Notes: generated by a model not told the origin, from the sequence alone. Positions 1-9,384 are shown, counted from the first letter of the stretch. The stretch: 38,256 nt of DNA from Curtobacterium sp. MCBA15_008 (GCF_001865065.1 NZ_MJGN01000016.1:12832-51087), one strand, 5' to 3'. A program made the numbers and translations.

Positions 1-43
1 CTGGCACCGTGCCTCCCGTCGATTCCGCCACCTGTCCGTACCC

Positions 44-72
44 TTGTGGTTACGTAACTGAAGTGGTACACA
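44..72 (+). promoter_or_regulatory. Leaderless promoter of the ArsR gene
   Basis: TTGTGG (44-49), a 17-base spacer and TACACA (67-72) form a plausible -35/-10 pair. The ATG at 79 follows the -10 after 6 bases, where transcription would start, so the message is probably leaderless. No Shine-Dalgarno is visible. Confidence 0.5.
49..58. promoter_or_regulatory. Candidate ArsR operator palindrome
   Basis: GTTACGTAAC is a perfect 10-base palindrome lying between the -35 and -10 of the ArsR promoter. A repressor bound here would block polymerase, which fits autoregulation by the gene that follows. The assignment rests on position and symmetry only. Confidence 0.4.
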
Positions 73-78
73 TGGTGC

Positions 79-405
79 ATGGACGCGATCTGGGGAGCAC
101 TGGCCGACGGACACCGGCGGACCATGCTCGCGGCGCTCCGCGACCGGCCGATGACGGTGAACGAACTCGCCGACCTCGTACCGATCGCGCGGCCCGGCGT
201 CTCCCGGCACCTCCGCGTGCTGCGCGAGTCCGGCCTCGTCGAGGCCGAACCGGACGCGCAGCGACGGGTGTACCGGCTCCGGACCGAGCCCCTGACCGAG
301 ATCGACGAGTGGCTGCGGCCCTACCGCGATCGGTGGGACCAGCGCCTCGACGCGCTGGACACCGAGGTGGCCCGTGGCCGAAACGAACGGAAGGCACGAG
401 GATGA
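79..405 (+). CDS. ArsR-family winged-helix transcriptional regulator
   Basis: This 108-residue protein fits the small ArsR/SmtB-type DNA-binding family. Its first half is the winged helix: an ALADGHRRTML first helix, then MTVNELADLVPIARPGVSRH as the helix-turn-helix, and LRESGLVEAEPDAQRRVYRL as the wing. No cysteine metal site is visible, so it is the metal-independent type usually found beside AHSA1 proteins. The ATG at 79 is chosen over the ATG at 72 because only 79 is in frame and it sits 6 bases after a TACACA box. The stop overlaps the start of the next gene (ATGA at 402), so the two are co-transcribed and probably translationally coupled. The effector is unknown. Confidence 0.85.
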   Translation: MDAIWGALADGHRRTMLAALRDRPMTVNELADLVPIARPGVSRHLRVLRESGLVEAEPDAQRRVYRLRTEPLTEIDEWLRPYRDRWDQRLDALDTEVARGRNERKARG

Positions 406-896
406 CGACGACGACGTCCGGCACGGTCCGGATCGAGGAGGACGGCACCGGGACGGTGCAGATGGACCGGGTCTACCCGACCGGGATCCACGACCTCTGG
501 GACGCGATGACCGTCCCGGATCGACTGGCGCGGTGGCTCGTGGTGTCGCTCGAGGGCACCCCGGCACTCGGCGCCACCGTGCACGCGCAGTTCACCAGCC
601 ACTGGGACGGCACCGTCCGCATCGACACGTGCGACCGCCCCGAGCACGTCAGCGTCACGATGACCTCCGGCGGCGCGACGACCGTGACCGAGGCCTGGCT
701 CACCGCCGTCGACGACGGGCACACCCGGCTCGTGCTCGAGGAACGCGGGTTCCGCGCCGACGAGGTCGCGGACCACGGCGCCGGGTGGCAGGTGCACGTG
801 GAGGACCTCGGCACCGTGCTCGCGGGCGGGTTCCCGGAACCGTGGCTGCCGCGCTGGCAGGCGCTCCACCCCGGGTACGTCGACTCGCTCTCCTGA
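402..896 (+). CDS. AHSA1/SRPBCC-domain protein partnered with ArsR
   Basis: The 164-residue product has the START-like helix-grip fold pattern of the AHSA1 family: VQMDRVYPTGIHDLWDAMTVPDRLARWL at the N-terminus, a run of beta strands (VRIDTCDRPEHVSVTM, TRLVLEERGF) and a long C-terminal helix with GWQVHVEDL. Such proteins bind hydrophobic ligands or act as Hsp90-cochaperone-like domains, and many are uncharacterised. Pairing with an ArsR regulator is a common actinobacterial arrangement and suggests a small stress or ligand response. The start is the ATG in the ATGA overlap with the upstream stop. Reading frames opening earlier in this frame are out-of-frame shadows of the ArsR gene. Function beyond the fold is not determinable here. 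Confidence 0.85.
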   Translation: MTTTTSGTVRIEEDGTGTVQMDRVYPTGIHDLWDAMTVPDRLARWLVVSLEGTPALGATVHAQFTSHWDGTVRIDTCDRPEHVSVTMTSGGATTVTEAWLTAVDDGHTRLVLEERGFRADEVADHGAGWQVHVEDLGTVLAGGFPEPWLPRWQALHPGYVDSLS

Positions 897-979
897 GGGT
901 CCCCGCAGAGCGTCCCGGCGGAGTGCCGCGAGGTCTTTGTCCTCGCAAGCGAAGGTGATATTCAACATATCGAATCGGC

Positions 980-985
980 TAGCGT
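980..985 (+). promoter_or_regulatory. Leaderless -10 box TAGCGT for the microprotein gene
   Basis: TAGCGT is followed by 6 bases and then the GTG at 992. The same box and spacing recurs before many genes here (for example 16774 and, on the minus strand, 33104 and 37648), which supports GTG 992 as a real start. Confidence 0.5.
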
Positions 986-991
986 TGCCGC

Positions 992-1123
992 GTGCCCCAG
1001 TACATCTCCGCGATCATCCTCGCTGCCCCGGCCGCCCTCGGCGTCGCTGCCGTCCTCCTCCGCGTGCTCGCGCGTCGCTGGCCGGGCGACGACGGCGTCG
1101 CCGGCCCCCGGTCCGGCTCGTGA
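992..1123 (+). CDS. 43-residue single-span membrane microprotein, coupled to GT2
   Basis: This small reading frame starts at GTG 992 and ends at TGA 1121-1123. It encodes VPQYISAIILAAPAALGVAA followed by VLLRVLARRWPGDD and a short Gly/Ser tail, that is, one hydrophobic helix (about residues 4-24), then a basic stretch that should stay cytoplasmic. Its stop overlaps the GTG start of the glycosyltransferase (GTGA at 1120), the usual sign of translational coupling. A TAGCGT box 6 bases upstream supports leaderless expression. I do not recognise a family. It could be a membrane partner or a translated leader of the synthase. It is too short for statistical certainty, so confidence rests on the promoter and overlap. 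Confidence 0.5.
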   Translation: MPQYISAIILAAPAALGVAAVLLRVLARRWPGDDGVAGPRSGS

Positions 1124-2472
1124 CCGCCACGACCGACGAGCGACTCCCGACGGCGCGACACGCGGGCGCACCTGCTCGCGTCGTCGGCAACGTCCTCGTA
1201 CTGGCCGTCTGCGTCGCCGTCGTGACCGGGGTGCTCGGGCGTGGCCTGGACTCCGCCCCGCGCGCGGTGTTCGCCGCCATCGCGATCGCCACGCTCGCGC
1301 AACTGGTGTGCGGGATGATCCCCGACCGGCTGCAACGTCGCCCGGGGGGTGCCACCGAACACCAGGTCGTCGTGGCGCTGGTACCCGTCTACAACGAGGA
1401 CCCCGCTGCCCTCCGGCGGTGCCTCCGCTCCTTCTTCGAGCAGACCCGTCGGCCGGACGTCGTCGCGGTGGTCGACGACGGCTCCACGGCGGCGGACTAC
1501 GCGGACGTCCGGGCGTGGTTCGGCGCCACGGCCGCAGCGGCGGGTGTCGTCGGACTGTGGACCCGGACCGAGAACCGCGGCAAGCGTCACGCGCAGGTCC
1601 GCGGGCTCGAGATGGCCGGCGAGGCCGACATCGTCATCACGGTGGACAGCGACAGCATCCTCGACCGCCGAGCCGTCCGGAACGGGCTCGTGCCGTTCGC
1701 GGACCCGAAGGTGCAGTCCGTCGCAGCGCTCATCCTCACCACGAACTACCGCGGCAGCCTGCTCGCCCGGTGGATGGACGTCTCGTGTCTCGGTCTCCAG
1801 CTGTTCGAGCGATCGGCCTTCTCGCGCTTCCGTGCGGTCATGGTGAACTCGGGCGGGTGCGCGCTGTACCGGGCGGCCGTGGTCCGGGACAACGTCGACG
1901 CGTACCTCGGCGAGACGATCCTCGGTCGTCCCGTCCAGTTCTCGGACGACAGCATGCTCACCCTCTTCGCGCTCCGCCGGGGACGTGCGGTCCAACGTGA
2001 GGACTGCTTCGCCTTCACGCTGATGCCGACCGGCTTCGACCACCACGTCCGGCAGCAGCTCCGCTGGATGCGCGGTTCGTTCATCCGGTCGATCTGGCGG
2101 ATGCGCTACCTGCCGCTCGACCGGGCCGCGTACTGGTTGCACCTCGTGAAGTGGGTGCTCTACGCCCTGGTCACCGCGACACTCGTGGCCCTCGTCGTCG
2201 ACGGCACGCTGTTCGACTGGAGGACGATCGCGAGCGGACTCGCCGCGGCGATCGCGCTGTACGTCTCCGCCGTGCTGCGGTACGCCCTCGTCGTGCGCTC
2301 GGACCAGAGTGCAGCGCAGCGGGTGCTGACCCTCGCCACCGCGCCCGTCGCGGCCGTCTGGGGGCTGACGGTGCTCCGCGTGCTCCGCTGGTACGCCATC
2401 GCCACGTTCGTCCGGACGGGCTGGGGGACGCGCGACGAGATCGAGGTGCGGGACACGACCGTCCTGCGGTGA
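1120..2472 (+). CDS. Processive GT2 glycosyltransferase, hyaluronan-synthase/NodC-like
   Basis: The 450-residue membrane protein has two N-terminal hydrophobic spans (about 25-45 and 50-70), a GT-A catalytic domain and three or four C-terminal spans. Catalytic motifs of family 2 processive enzymes are in order: VVDDGS (D119/D120) and DSDS (D176, D178) for nucleotide-sugar and metal, NSGGCALYR, SDDS (D276/D277) for the acceptor base, and QQLRW (312-316) for the growing chain. It probably polymerises and exports a beta-linked polysaccharide; the sugar cannot be told. The start is GTG 1120, overlapping the microprotein stop; upstream in-frame codons give an Arg-rich, shadow-like extension. No other polysaccharide genes are adjacent, as expected for self-contained synthases. 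Confidence 0.85.
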   Translation: MTATTDERLPTARHAGAPARVVGNVLVLAVCVAVVTGVLGRGLDSAPRAVFAAIAIATLAQLVCGMIPDRLQRRPGGATEHQVVVALVPVYNEDPAALRRCLRSFFEQTRRPDVVAVVDDGSTAADYADVRAWFGATAAAAGVVGLWTRTENRGKRHAQVRGLEMAGEADIVITVDSDSILDRRAVRNGLVPFADPKVQSVAALILTTNYRGSLLARWMDVSCLGLQLFERSAFSRFRAVMVNSGGCALYRAAVVRDNVDAYLGETILGRPVQFSDDSMLTLFALRRGRAVQREDCFAFTLMPTGFDHHVRQQLRWMRGSFIRSIWRMRYLPLDRAAYWLHLVKWVLYALVTATLVALVVDGTLFDWRTIASGLAAAIALYVSAVLRYALVVRSDQSAAQRVLTLATAPVAAVWGLTVLRVLRWYAIATFVRTGWGTRDEIEVRDTTVLR

Positions 2473-2509
2473 CACCGCGCGGCTCACCCGCCGCTGCGCA
2501 TCCGCCACG

Positions 2510-2515
2510 TATCCT
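2510..2515 (+). promoter_or_regulatory. Leaderless -10 box TATCCT for the DUF6350 gene
   Basis: TATCCT is separated by 7 bases from the ATG at 2523, with no Shine-Dalgarno in between. Confidence 0.5.
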
Positions 2516-2522
2516 CGCTGCG

Positions 2523-4562
2523 ATGAACCGCCTGGGAACCGCACTGCTCGCCGCGATCGAGGCGGTCGTGACGGTCGGCGTCGGCCTCGGGATCGCCCTG
2601 GTCCCGCTGACCCTGCTCTGGGGCTTCGAGTACGGCCTGCAGATCGACTGGGACGTCTTCTGGAAGGCCACGGGGAGCGTCTGGCTCGTCGGGCACGGCG
2701 TCGACGTGTCGTTCCTGCTCGGGGCCGCGCTGGCGAAGTCCTCCGGGGTGAGCGGTGCCGCCGACCCGATCCACGTCACGCTCGCGGCGCTGGGCTTCGC
2801 GATCGTGACGGCCTGGCTCGCCGCACGTGCCGGCCGACGGTTCGCCGAGACCGAGCACCGGACGACGGGCCTCCTGGTCGGCACGGTGGTCGTCGCGGCC
2901 CTCGGGCTCCTGGTCGCGCTGTCGACCCGGTCCGCGGCCACGCAGCCGACGATCTGGCAGGCCGTCGTCCTGCCGGCGCTCTGGTTCGGGATCCCGGCGC
3001 TCGCGACCTCCGAGGTCTGCCGTCGTCGGCGCGGCCTGCCCGCCGACGTGCTCACGCAGCGCGTGCTGGACCTGCTCGACCGGGTCCCGGCGACGTGGCG
3101 CGCGGTGGCGGCGTTCGGACTCCGCGCGGGGACCGTGGCCACCGCGGCGGTCGTCGCCGTTGCCGGGGTCGTCGTCGCGCTCCTGCTCTTCACCTCGTTC
3201 GCCGAGGTCATCTCGCTCTACGAGCGGTCGCACGCCGGCATCGTCGGCGGCATCGCGCTCACGGTCGGGCAGCTCGCGTTCCTGCCGGACTTCGTCGGCT
3301 GGGCGACCTCGTGGCTGGTCGGCCCCGGCTTCGCGATCGGCACCGGGTCGAGCGTGTCCCCGATCGGCACCATCCTCGGGCCGATCCCGGGCCTGCCGGT
3401 GTTCGGCGCACTGCCGGCGTCCGGCCACACGTTCGGGCTGGTCTGGGTGCTCGTGCCCGTCGTCGCCGGGTTCGCCGCCGGTGGTCTCCTGCGCCCGCGG
3501 CTCGTGGCGGCCCTCGGCAGGGCGAACTCGGCCCTGCACCGGGCGCTCGGTGGCGTCGCCGCCGGTCTGGTCGCCGGCGTGCTCACTGGCCTCGTCGCCT
3601 GGCTCACCTCCGGTTCGTTCGGCCCCGGTCGACTCGCCGACGTCGGCCCGCACGCGCTCGTGGTGGGGGCCTTCGCCGCCCTCGAGGTCGGGCTGCCGGC
3701 GGTCGTGGCGCTCGCCGCCGGGAGCGACCTGGTCCGGATGCCCGAACGCGGCTGGGGCCGCGAGCGCTGGCACGAGTCCGAGGACGAGGTCGCCGAGCAC
3801 GAAGGATCGCTGCTCGCCGCGCTCGACCAGGCTGGGGCCGGTCGGACGACGAACGTGCACCGGTTCGTGGTCGAGGAGACCCACGGCGCGACCGAGCCGG
3901 CCGCGCGACGAGGGACCCCGACGACCGTCGACCAGCCCACCGAGCCGATCGGCGACGACGACGAGCCCGAGGTGCCGGGCGGGCGCGACCTGCCGGGCGC
4001 TCCCGACCGCCGTGGGACCGGCCGCGTGGCGGAGCCGGCCGAGCGGTCGGAGGCGAGCCGTGCCTCCAGGCCGACCGCCGACACGGACGCCGGTGCCGGT
4101 GCCGGCGGCGGTGCCGGTGCTGAGGCCGATCCCGATGCCGACGTCGCCCTGCCGGACTGGGCGCGCACCGACGTCGTGGCGGCGGACCGCGTCGCCGATG
4201 CCCCGCGACCCGCACGTGGCGGAACCGCCGGCACGATCCGCGACCGGCTGCGCGGCGCGGCGGACGGCGTGCGCGAGCGGGCCGGTGAGCTCCGCGACCG
4301 CGTGACCGGTGCCGACGCCGAACGCGACGACCACCGCCCCGCTGACGCGGAACCCCTGCCGACCGCTCCCGGCACCGAGGCGCAGCCGGCGTTCCCGTGG
4401 AGCACCGAGGAGTTCGTGGCGGGCCGCGACGACGTGGACGAGGACGCTCCCGAGCCGGACGTGCGCCCCCAGGCCGCGCCGTCGGGACCGAAGTGGGACG
4501 CGACCGACCAGATCCCCGACGAAGAACTGCCGTGGTGGCGGCGTCCGAAGGGCGACCGGTAG
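2523..4562 (+). CDS. DUF6350-type polytopic membrane protein with long disordered tail
   Basis: The 679-residue protein has about ten hydrophobic segments in residues 1-420 (for example [54 protein letters not shown]). A roughly 250-residue hydrophilic tail follows, rich in Asp, Glu, Arg, Pro, Gly and Ala, including a [17 protein letters not shown] stretch, and ends in [12 protein letters not shown]. The architecture and position directly before purN match the actinobacterial DUF6350 family, which has no established function. Low-complexity codon runs explain the many long shadow frames on the other strand. The start is ATG 2523, placed 7 bases after TATCCT; the frame is open further upstream but that part lies in the glycosyltransferase gene. 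Confidence 0.8.
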   Translation: MNRLGTALLAAIEAVVTVGVGLGIALVPLTLLWGFEYGLQIDWDVFWKATGSVWLVGHGVDVSFLLGAALAKSSGVSGAADPIHVTLAALGFAIVTAWLAARAGRRFAETEHRTTGLLVGTVVVAALGLLVALSTRSAATQPTIWQAVVLPALWFGIPALATSEVCRRRRGLPADVLTQRVLDLLDRVPATWRAVAAFGLRAGTVATAAVVAVAGVVVALLLFTSFAEVISLYERSHAGIVGGIALTVGQLAFLPDFVGWATSWLVGPGFAIGTGSSVSPIGTILGPIPGLPVFGALPASGHTFGLVWVLVPVVAGFAAGGLLRPRLVAALGRANSALHRALGGVAAGLVAGVLTGLVAWLTSGSFGPGRLADVGPHALVVGAFAALEVGLPAVVALAAGSDLVRMPERGWGRERWHESEDEVAEHEGSLLAALDQAGAGRTTNVHRFVVEETHGATEPAARRGTPTTVDQPTEPIGDDDEPEVPGGRDLPGAPDRRGTGRVAEPAERSEASRASRPTADTDAGAGAGGGAGAEADPDADVALPDWARTDVVAADRVADAPRPARGGTAGTIRDRLRGAADGVRERAGELRDRVTGADAERDDHRPADAEPLPTAPGTEAQPAFPWSTEEFVAGRDDVDEDAPEPDVRPQAAPSGPKWDATDQIPDEELPWWRRPKGDR

Positions 4563-4602
4563 CGCCGATCGGCAGACCGCCGTCGCACGACGACCGGCCC
4601 GG

Positions 4603-4608
4603 TAGGGT
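4603..4608 (+). promoter_or_regulatory. Leaderless -10 box TAGGGT for purN
   Basis: TAGGGT lies 7 bases before GTG 4616 with no Shine-Dalgarno. It gives the purNH pair its own promoter independent of the DUF6350 gene. Confidence 0.55.
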
Positions 4609-4615
4609 TGGTCTC

Positions 4616-5209
4616 GTGCTCGAACTGGTCGTCCTGATCTCCGGTGCCGGCTCGAACCTCCGGGCCCTGCTCGACGCGACCCTCGACGCGGAGTACCCCG
4701 CCCGGGTCGTCGCCATCGGTGCCGACCGCGACGCCGAGGGGCTCCAGTTGGGCGAGGAGTACTCGATCCCGACCTTCGCGGTGCCGTTCTCGCGGTTCGA
4801 CTCGCGCGAGGAGTGGGGCCGCGAACTGGCCGCGCAGATCCGACCGTGGACGCCGGACCTCCTCGTGCTGTCCGGCCTCATGCGGCTGCTGCCGCCCGCG
4901 GTGGTGTCCGAGTTCGGCCCCGCGATCATCAACACCCACCCCGCGTACCTGCCCGAGTTCCCCGGCGCCCACGGCGTGCGGGACGCCCTCGCGGCCGGGG
5001 TGACCGAGACCGGCGCCAGCGTGATCAAGGTCGACGACGGCGTCGACAGCGGTCCGATCCTGGCGCAGGAACGCGTCCCGGTGCTGCCGGGCGACTCCGA
5101 GTCGACGCTGCACGACCGCATCAAGCCCGTCGAGCGACGCCTGCTCATCCAGACCATCCTCGACATCGCCAACGGCACCACCGACCTGAAGGGCACCCCG
5201 AGCGCATGA
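4616..5209 (+). CDS. purN: Phosphoribosylglycinamide formyltransferase
   Basis: PurN transfers the formyl group of 10-formyltetrahydrofolate to GAR, giving FGAR in purine synthesis. The 197-residue protein starts [19 protein letters not shown], the Rossmann start with the GxGSN phosphate loop. The catalytic triad falls at the same numbers as in the E. coli enzyme: N106 and H108 in INTHPAYLP and D144 in DGVDSGPI. The start is GTG 4616, 7 bases after TAGGGT. The stop overlaps the purH ATG (ATGA at 5206), so the pair forms a coupled operon of two folate-dependent formyl transfers. Length and motifs are complete and nothing suggests decay. Confidence 0.97.
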   Translation: MLELVVLISGAGSNLRALLDATLDAEYPARVVAIGADRDAEGLQLGEEYSIPTFAVPFSRFDSREEWGRELAAQIRPWTPDLLVLSGLMRLLPPAVVSEFGPAIINTHPAYLPEFPGAHGVRDALAAGVTETGASVIKVDDGVDSGPILAQERVPVLPGDSESTLHDRIKPVERRLLIQTILDIANGTTDLKGTPSA

Positions 5210-6843
5210 GCGTGCACGCAGCCGACCCCAGCCTGTACCGCGACCGGGACACCGTCCCCGTGCGGCGGGCGCTCATCTCGGTGAGCGACAAGTCCGGGCT
5301 GCTCGAGCTCGCCGGGGCCCTCGCCGAGTCCGGTGTCGAGATCGTGTCGACCGGCTCCACGGCGCAGACCATCCGTGACGCCGGCTTCGCGGTGACCGAC
5401 GTCGCTTCCGTGACGGGCTTCCCGGAGTCCCTCGACGGCCGCGTGAAGACGCTGCACCCGTCGGTGCACGCCGGGCTGCTGGCCGACCTCCGGCTCGAGT
5501 CACACGAGCAGCAGCTCGGCGAGCTCGGCATCGAGCCGTTCCAGCTCGTGGTCGTCAACCTCTACCCGTTCGTCGAGACGGTGGCCTCCGGCGCCGACAC
5601 CGCGACCGTGGTCGAGAACGTCGACATCGGCGGCCCCGCGATGGTCCGCGCGTCGGCGAAGAACCACCCGAACGTGGCGATCGTCGTGTCGCCCGGGTCC
5701 TACGCCGAGGTCGTCGAGGCCGTCCGTGCCGGTGGCACCACGCTCGAGCTCCGGAAGCGCCTCGCCGCGCAGGCGTTCGCGCACACCGCCGCGTACGACA
5801 CCGCGGTCGCGTCGTACTTCGCGAGCGACGTGGTCGCCGAAGCCGCCGCCGAGCCGACGACGGTGCGTGACATCGAGACGCCCGGGGCCTTCGACGAGCA
5901 CCTCGCCGTCACCGCCGACCTGTCCAGCACGCTCCGCTACGGCGAGAACGCGCACCAGGCGGCTGCGCTCTACACGAGCGAGGGTGGCACCGGGATCGCC
6001 CAGGCGACGCAGCTGCACGGCAAGGAGATGTCGTACAACAACTACGTCGACGCCGACGCCGCCGTCCGTGCCGCGTACGACTTCGACGAGCCCGCCGTCG
6101 CGATCATCAAGCACGCCAACCCGTGCGGCATCGCGATCGCGTCCGCCGACGCCGTCGACCCGATCGCCTCGGCACACGCCGCGGCCCACGCCTGCGACCC
6201 GCTGTCCGCCTTCGGTGGCGTGATCGCGGCGAACCGCCCGGTGACGGTCGGCATGGCCGAGACGGTGAAGGACATCTTCACCGAGGTCGTCGTCGCGCCG
6301 GCGTTCGACCCCGAGGCCGTCGAGATCCTGTCCCGCAAGAAGAACATCCGCCTGCTCACGCTGCCCGCCGACTTCGCCCTCGCCCCGCGCGAGGTCAAGC
6401 AGATCTCCGGTGGCTTCCTCGTGCAGGACGCCGACCGCTTCACCGGCTTCGACCAGTCGACCTGGAACCTCGTCGCTGGCGAGCCGGCGGACGACCAGAC
6501 CCTCGCCGACCTGGCGTTCGCGTGGAAGGCGAGCCGTGCGGTGAAGTCGAACGCGATCCTGCTCGCGAACCAGGGCGCGAGCGTCGGGGTCGGCATGGGG
6601 CAGGTCAACCGGGTCGACTCGTGCCACCTCGCGGTGACCCGTGCGGGCGAGCGTGCCGCGGGGAGCGTCGCCGCGTCGGACGCGTTCTTCCCGTTCGCGG
6701 ACGGGCTGCAGGTGCTCCTCGACGCCGGGGTCCGCGCCGTGGCGCAGCCGGGTGGCAGCGTCCGCGATGACGAGGTCATCGCCGCCGCGACGGCAGCGGG
6801 CGTGACGATGTACTTCACGGGCGAGCGGCACTTCTTCCACTGA
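5206..6843 (+). CDS. purH: Bifunctional AICAR formyltransferase/IMP cyclohydrolase
   Basis: PurH performs the last two steps to IMP: formylation of AICAR and ring closure. The 545-residue length is normal. The N-terminal MGS-fold cyclohydrolase domain begins [20 protein letters not shown] and contains [13 protein letters not shown] and [17 protein letters not shown]. The C-terminal formyltransferase domain contains [12 protein letters not shown] and the catalytic K302-H303 in [11 protein letters not shown]. The protein ends FTGERHFFH, the typical PurH terminus. The ATG at 5206 overlaps the purN stop. A GC-rich hairpin with a short T run follows, closing the operon. Confidence 0.97.
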   Translation: MSVHAADPSLYRDRDTVPVRRALISVSDKSGLLELAGALAESGVEIVSTGSTAQTIRDAGFAVTDVASVTGFPESLDGRVKTLHPSVHAGLLADLRLESHEQQLGELGIEPFQLVVVNLYPFVETVASGADTATVVENVDIGGPAMVRASAKNHPNVAIVVSPGSYAEVVEAVRAGGTTLELRKRLAAQAFAHTAAYDTAVASYFASDVVAEAAAEPTTVRDIETPGAFDEHLAVTADLSSTLRYGENAHQAAALYTSEGGTGIAQATQLHGKEMSYNNYVDADAAVRAAYDFDEPAVAIIKHANPCGIAIASADAVDPIASAHAAAHACDPLSAFGGVIAANRPVTVGMAETVKDIFTEVVVAPAFDPEAVEILSRKKNIRLLTLPADFALAPREVKQISGGFLVQDADRFTGFDQSTWNLVAGEPADDQTLADLAFAWKASRAVKSNAILLANQGASVGVGMGQVNRVDSCHLAVTRAGERAAGSVAASDAFFPFADGLQVLLDAGVRAVAQPGGSVRDDEVIAAATAAGVTMYFTGERHFFH

Positions 6844-6848
6844 CGCGG

Positions 6849-6887
6849 CCGGGGCGCCCCGCTGCTCGGGCCGGGCGCCCGGGTTTC
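6849..6887 (+). terminator. Intrinsic-type terminator after purH
   Basis: CCGGGGCGCCC (6849-6859) pairs with GGGCGCCCGG (6873-6882) with one bulged G, and GTTT follows. Its position 5 bases after the purH stop fits termination of purNH. Confidence 0.5.
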
Positions 6888-6919
6888 GTCCATCCGTTGT
6901 GGGAATGTCCGGCACCCTA

Positions 6920-6949
6920 TTGCGCGCTGAGAGTCACTGTGAATAGTCT
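6920..6949 (+). promoter_or_regulatory. Candidate promoter of the exporter leader
   Basis: TTGCGC (6920-6925), an 18-base spacer and TAGTCT (6944-6949) make a plausible promoter. Transcription would start near 6956 and give an untranslated region of about 100 bases before the leader ORF. Confidence 0.4.
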
Positions 6950-7053
6950 GTAAGGCTCCGCGACAGGCACGCCGACGGCCCCGCACCACAGGAACACCAC
7001 GGGTCGGCGGCACCGCGGACACAACGGTGACGAAGACGACGACTGGAGTGACG

Positions 7054-7239
7054 ATGAACACGACGACCGGAATCGTGGCGACGGATGCCCGTGCGGATGT
7101 CGTGTCCCTCGTGGGGACCGCTCCCGACGCACGACCGTTCGGGGGTGCGCTCGTCACTCGAGACCGCCCCGCCGAGCCGGCCGTCGCGCCGCACCCGTAC
7201 CGGGGTGCGCCCGCCGTCACGGCACCGCTGTCCGCGTAG
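7054..7239 (+). CDS. 61-residue leader peptide or small protein upstream of the exporter
   Basis: ATG 7054 is preceded by GGAG (7045-7048) at a 5-base spacing, one of the better ribosome sites in the window. The product begins MNTTTGIVATDARADVVSLV, has no signal peptide or membrane span, and ends in APAVTAPLSA. Third positions are mostly G/C, like real genes here. The stop at 7237-7239 is directly followed by a hairpin, then a second one 85 bases on, and the ABC exporter begins at 7561. That order (promoter, small ORF, alternative hairpins, drug-type exporter) resembles ribosome-mediated attenuation leaders. I know no homologue, and it may instead be an independent small protein. Another overlapping frame (7085-7321) is judged a shadow. 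Confidence 0.5.
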   Translation: MNTTTGIVATDARADVVSLVGTAPDARPFGGALVTRDRPAEPAVAPHPYRGAPAVTAPLSA

Positions 7240-7345
7240 GGCTGTCTCCCACAGCCACCGGACGGTGATCGCCGGCTCAGCCGACGACACCGACCACGGG
7301 CCCGCGCGAGCCCACGCCTGAACCCGGGGGACGACTGTCTCCCGG
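7240..7345 (+). promoter_or_regulatory. Putative attenuator: two competing hairpins
   Basis: Hairpin 1 is GGCTGT (7240-7245), loop CTCCC, ACAGCC (7251-7256), starting one base after the leader-ORF stop. Hairpin 2 is CCGGGGGAC (7324-7332), loop GACT, GTCTCCCGG (7337-7345), 9 pairs with one G-U. The word CTGTCTCCC occurs in both (7242-7250 and 7335-7343), so the left arm of hairpin 2 can also pair with hairpin 1, making the structures mutually exclusive. The remaining 215 bases to the exporter start show no further feature I can support. Confidence 0.4.
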
Positions 7346-7560
7346 TGCACTCCGACCGAACCGACGCCGCTCGACCAGCGGCGGCGGGCGACCGCGACGA
7401 GACCGCAGCGCACCCGACCAGGGTGGGCACGGCCCGAGTCGCGACCGACCTGCTCGGCCGACGACCACCACGCAACGGACACCGAGCCTCCAGACCGGAC
7501 CTGCCGCGACAGCGGCTCCCGGCCAGCAGGCCCCGGCACGACGCACGAGGACGCAACCGC

Positions 7561-9384
7561 ATGTCCAAGACGCCAGACCAGGCGCGCCCGTCCACCGACC
7601 GCCCATCGACCTTCCGCGCGATCGCGCGGATCTACCCCTACGTGAAGCCCTACAAGGGCCGCCTCATCGCCGGCATGGCCGCGGCGATGGGAGCCTCCCT
7701 CGTCGCGCTCGCGATCCCCTACGTCCTGCAGTGGCTCGTCGACGGCCCGCTGTCCTCGAAGGACTCCGCGCAGATCTGGCCGGCCGGCCTCGGCGTGCTC
7801 GCCCTCGGCATCCTCGAGGCGTTCTTCATCGCCTCGCGGCGCCGCATGGTGATGCGCCCGTCGACCCGCATCGAGACGAGCATGCGGAACGCGCTCTACG
7901 CGAAGCTGCAGGACCTGCCGGTGGCCTTCCACGACCGCTGGGAGTCGGGGCAGCTGCTGTCCCGGTCGGTCTCCGACCTGTCGCTCATCCGCCGCTGGCT
8001 GGCGTTCGGCGTCGTCCTGCTCGTCGTCAACATCGTCACGATCGTCGTCGGCTTCGTCGTGCTGTTCACCTTCGGGTGGCTGCTCGGCCTGATCTTCCTC
8101 ATCGCGTCGATCCCGCTCTGGATCAACGGGCTGCTGTTCGAACGCCGGTACTCCGTCGTCGCGCGCCGCAGCCAGGACCAGGTGGGCGACCTCGCGACGA
8201 GCGTCGAGCAGTCGGTGCACGGCATCCGCGTGCTCAAGGCGTTCGGTCGCGGCGGCCACAAGCTCGAGGAGTTCAGCGAGCAGGCCGAGGCGCTCCGCGG
8301 CACCGAGATCAAGAAGGCGAAGGCCATCGCGAGCATCTGGCTGTGGCTGCTGCTCGTGCCGGACGTCGCGTTCGCACTGTGCCTCCTCGCGGGCATCTAC
8401 CTCGCGTCGCAGGGGCAGCTGTCCGTGGGCCAGCTGTTCGCGTTCTTCGCGACCGCGACGGTGCTGCGGTTCCCGATCGAGTCGATCGGCTTCCTGCTCT
8501 CGATGACGTTCGACACCCGCACGGCGGTCGACCGCTTCTTCGAGGTCATGGACTCCGAGAACACGATCACGGACCCCGAGCACCCGAAGACGATCGCCGA
8601 GCCGCACGGCGCGCTGTCGTTCAACGCGGTGCACTTCCGGTACCAGGACTCCGCGCCGCAGTACCCCGACCTGATCAACGGGGTCGAGCTGCAGCTCGAG
8701 CCGGGCGAGACGATGGCCCTCGTCGGGCTCACCGGCTGCGGCAAGACCACGCTGCTGTCGTTGGTGCCGCGGCTGTACGACGTGACGGGTGGCTCGGTGA
8801 CGATCGACGGGGTCGACATCCGTGACCTCACCCGCGAGGAACTGCGCCGCCACGTCGGCGTCGCCTTCGAGGACGCCACCCTGTTCTCGACGACGGTGCG
8901 TGAGAACGTGCTGCTCGGTCGCCCGGACGTCACCGGTGCCGAAGCGGACGCCCTGATGCGCGAGGCGCTCGACATCGCGCAGGCCTCGTTCGTGGACGAC
9001 CTGCCCGACGGCGTCGACACCCGGGTCGGGGAAGAGGGACTGTCCCTGTCCGGTGGGCAGCGGCAGCGCCTCGCGCTCGCCCGTGCGATCGCGGCCCGGC
9101 CGTCGGTGCTCGTCCTCGACGACCCCCTGTCCGCGCTCGACGTCGACACCGAGGCGCGGGTCGAGGCGGGTCTCCGCCGCGTCCTCGCCGAGACCACGTC
9201 GCTCATCGTGGCGCACCGTCCGTCGACGGTGACGCTCGCGGACCGCGTCGCACTCATGGAGAACGGCGTCGTCACCGCCGTCGGCACCCACTCGGAGCTG
9301 ATGGCCACCAACGACCACTACCGCTACGTCATCTCGTCGCTCGACGAGGACGACGCCACCGCACGAGAGGAGGCGATGGCATGA
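7561..9384 (+). CDS. ABC exporter half-transporter, degenerate-ATPase-site subunit
   Basis: The 607-residue protein has an N-terminal six-helix ABC_membrane domain (about 20-310) and a C-terminal nucleotide-binding domain. Walker A is GLTGCGKT (389-396), the signature LSGGQ (496-500) is intact, Walker B is VLVLDDP with D520, and the switch histidine is H552. The residue after Walker B is D521 instead of the catalytic Glu, and the Q-loop reads AFED rather than PQD. Together with the next gene this is the hallmark of a heterodimeric exporter (TM287/288, LmrCD, BmrCD class) exporting drugs, lipids or peptides. The start is ATG 7561, with GAGG about 10 bases upstream; the Arg/Pro-rich in-frame extension back to 7345 is unlikely to be translated. 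The stop overlaps the next ATG. Confidence 0.92.
   Translation: MSKTPDQARPSTDRPSTFRAIARIYPYVKPYKGRLIAGMAAAMGASLVALAIPYVLQWLVDGPLSSKDSAQIWPAGLGVLALGILEAFFIASRRRMVMRPSTRIETSMRNALYAKLQDLPVAFHDRWESGQLLSRSVSDLSLIRRWLAFGVVLLVVNIVTIVVGFVVLFTFGWLLGLIFLIASIPLWINGLLFERRYSVVARRSQDQVGDLATSVEQSVHGIRVLKAFGRGGHKLEEFSEQAEALRGTEIKKAKAIASIWLWLLLVPDVAFALCLLAGIYLASQGQLSVGQLFAFFATATVLRFPIESIGFLLSMTFDTRTAVDRFFEVMDSENTITDPEHPKTIAEPHGALSFNAVHFRYQDSAPQYPDLINGVELQLEPGETMALVGLTGCGKTTLLSLVPRLYDVTGGSVTIDGVDIRDLTREELRRHVGVAFEDATLFSTTVRENVLLGRPDVTGAEADALMREALDIAQASFVDDLPDGVDTRVGEEGLSLSGGQRQRLALARAIAARPSVLVLDDPLSALDVDTEARVEAGLRRVLAETTSLIVAHRPSTVTLADRVALMENGVVTAVGTHSELMATNDHYRYVISSLDEDDATAREEAMA

Noticed and set aside
1120..2472. 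Definite hyaluronan synthase (hasA)
   Set aside because: The motifs fit the whole processive GT2 group; no residue visible here fixes the product, so no symbol is given.
2484..4334. 616-residue minus-strand reading frame over the DUF6350 gene
   Set aside because: Low-complexity Arg/Asp/Glu composition mirrors the codon bias of the plus-strand gene; no start signal or motif.
7345..7560. N-terminal extension of the first exporter subunit
   Set aside because: Arg/Pro/Ala-rich, overlaps the right arm of hairpin 2, and lacks a ribosome site; ATG 7561 has one.
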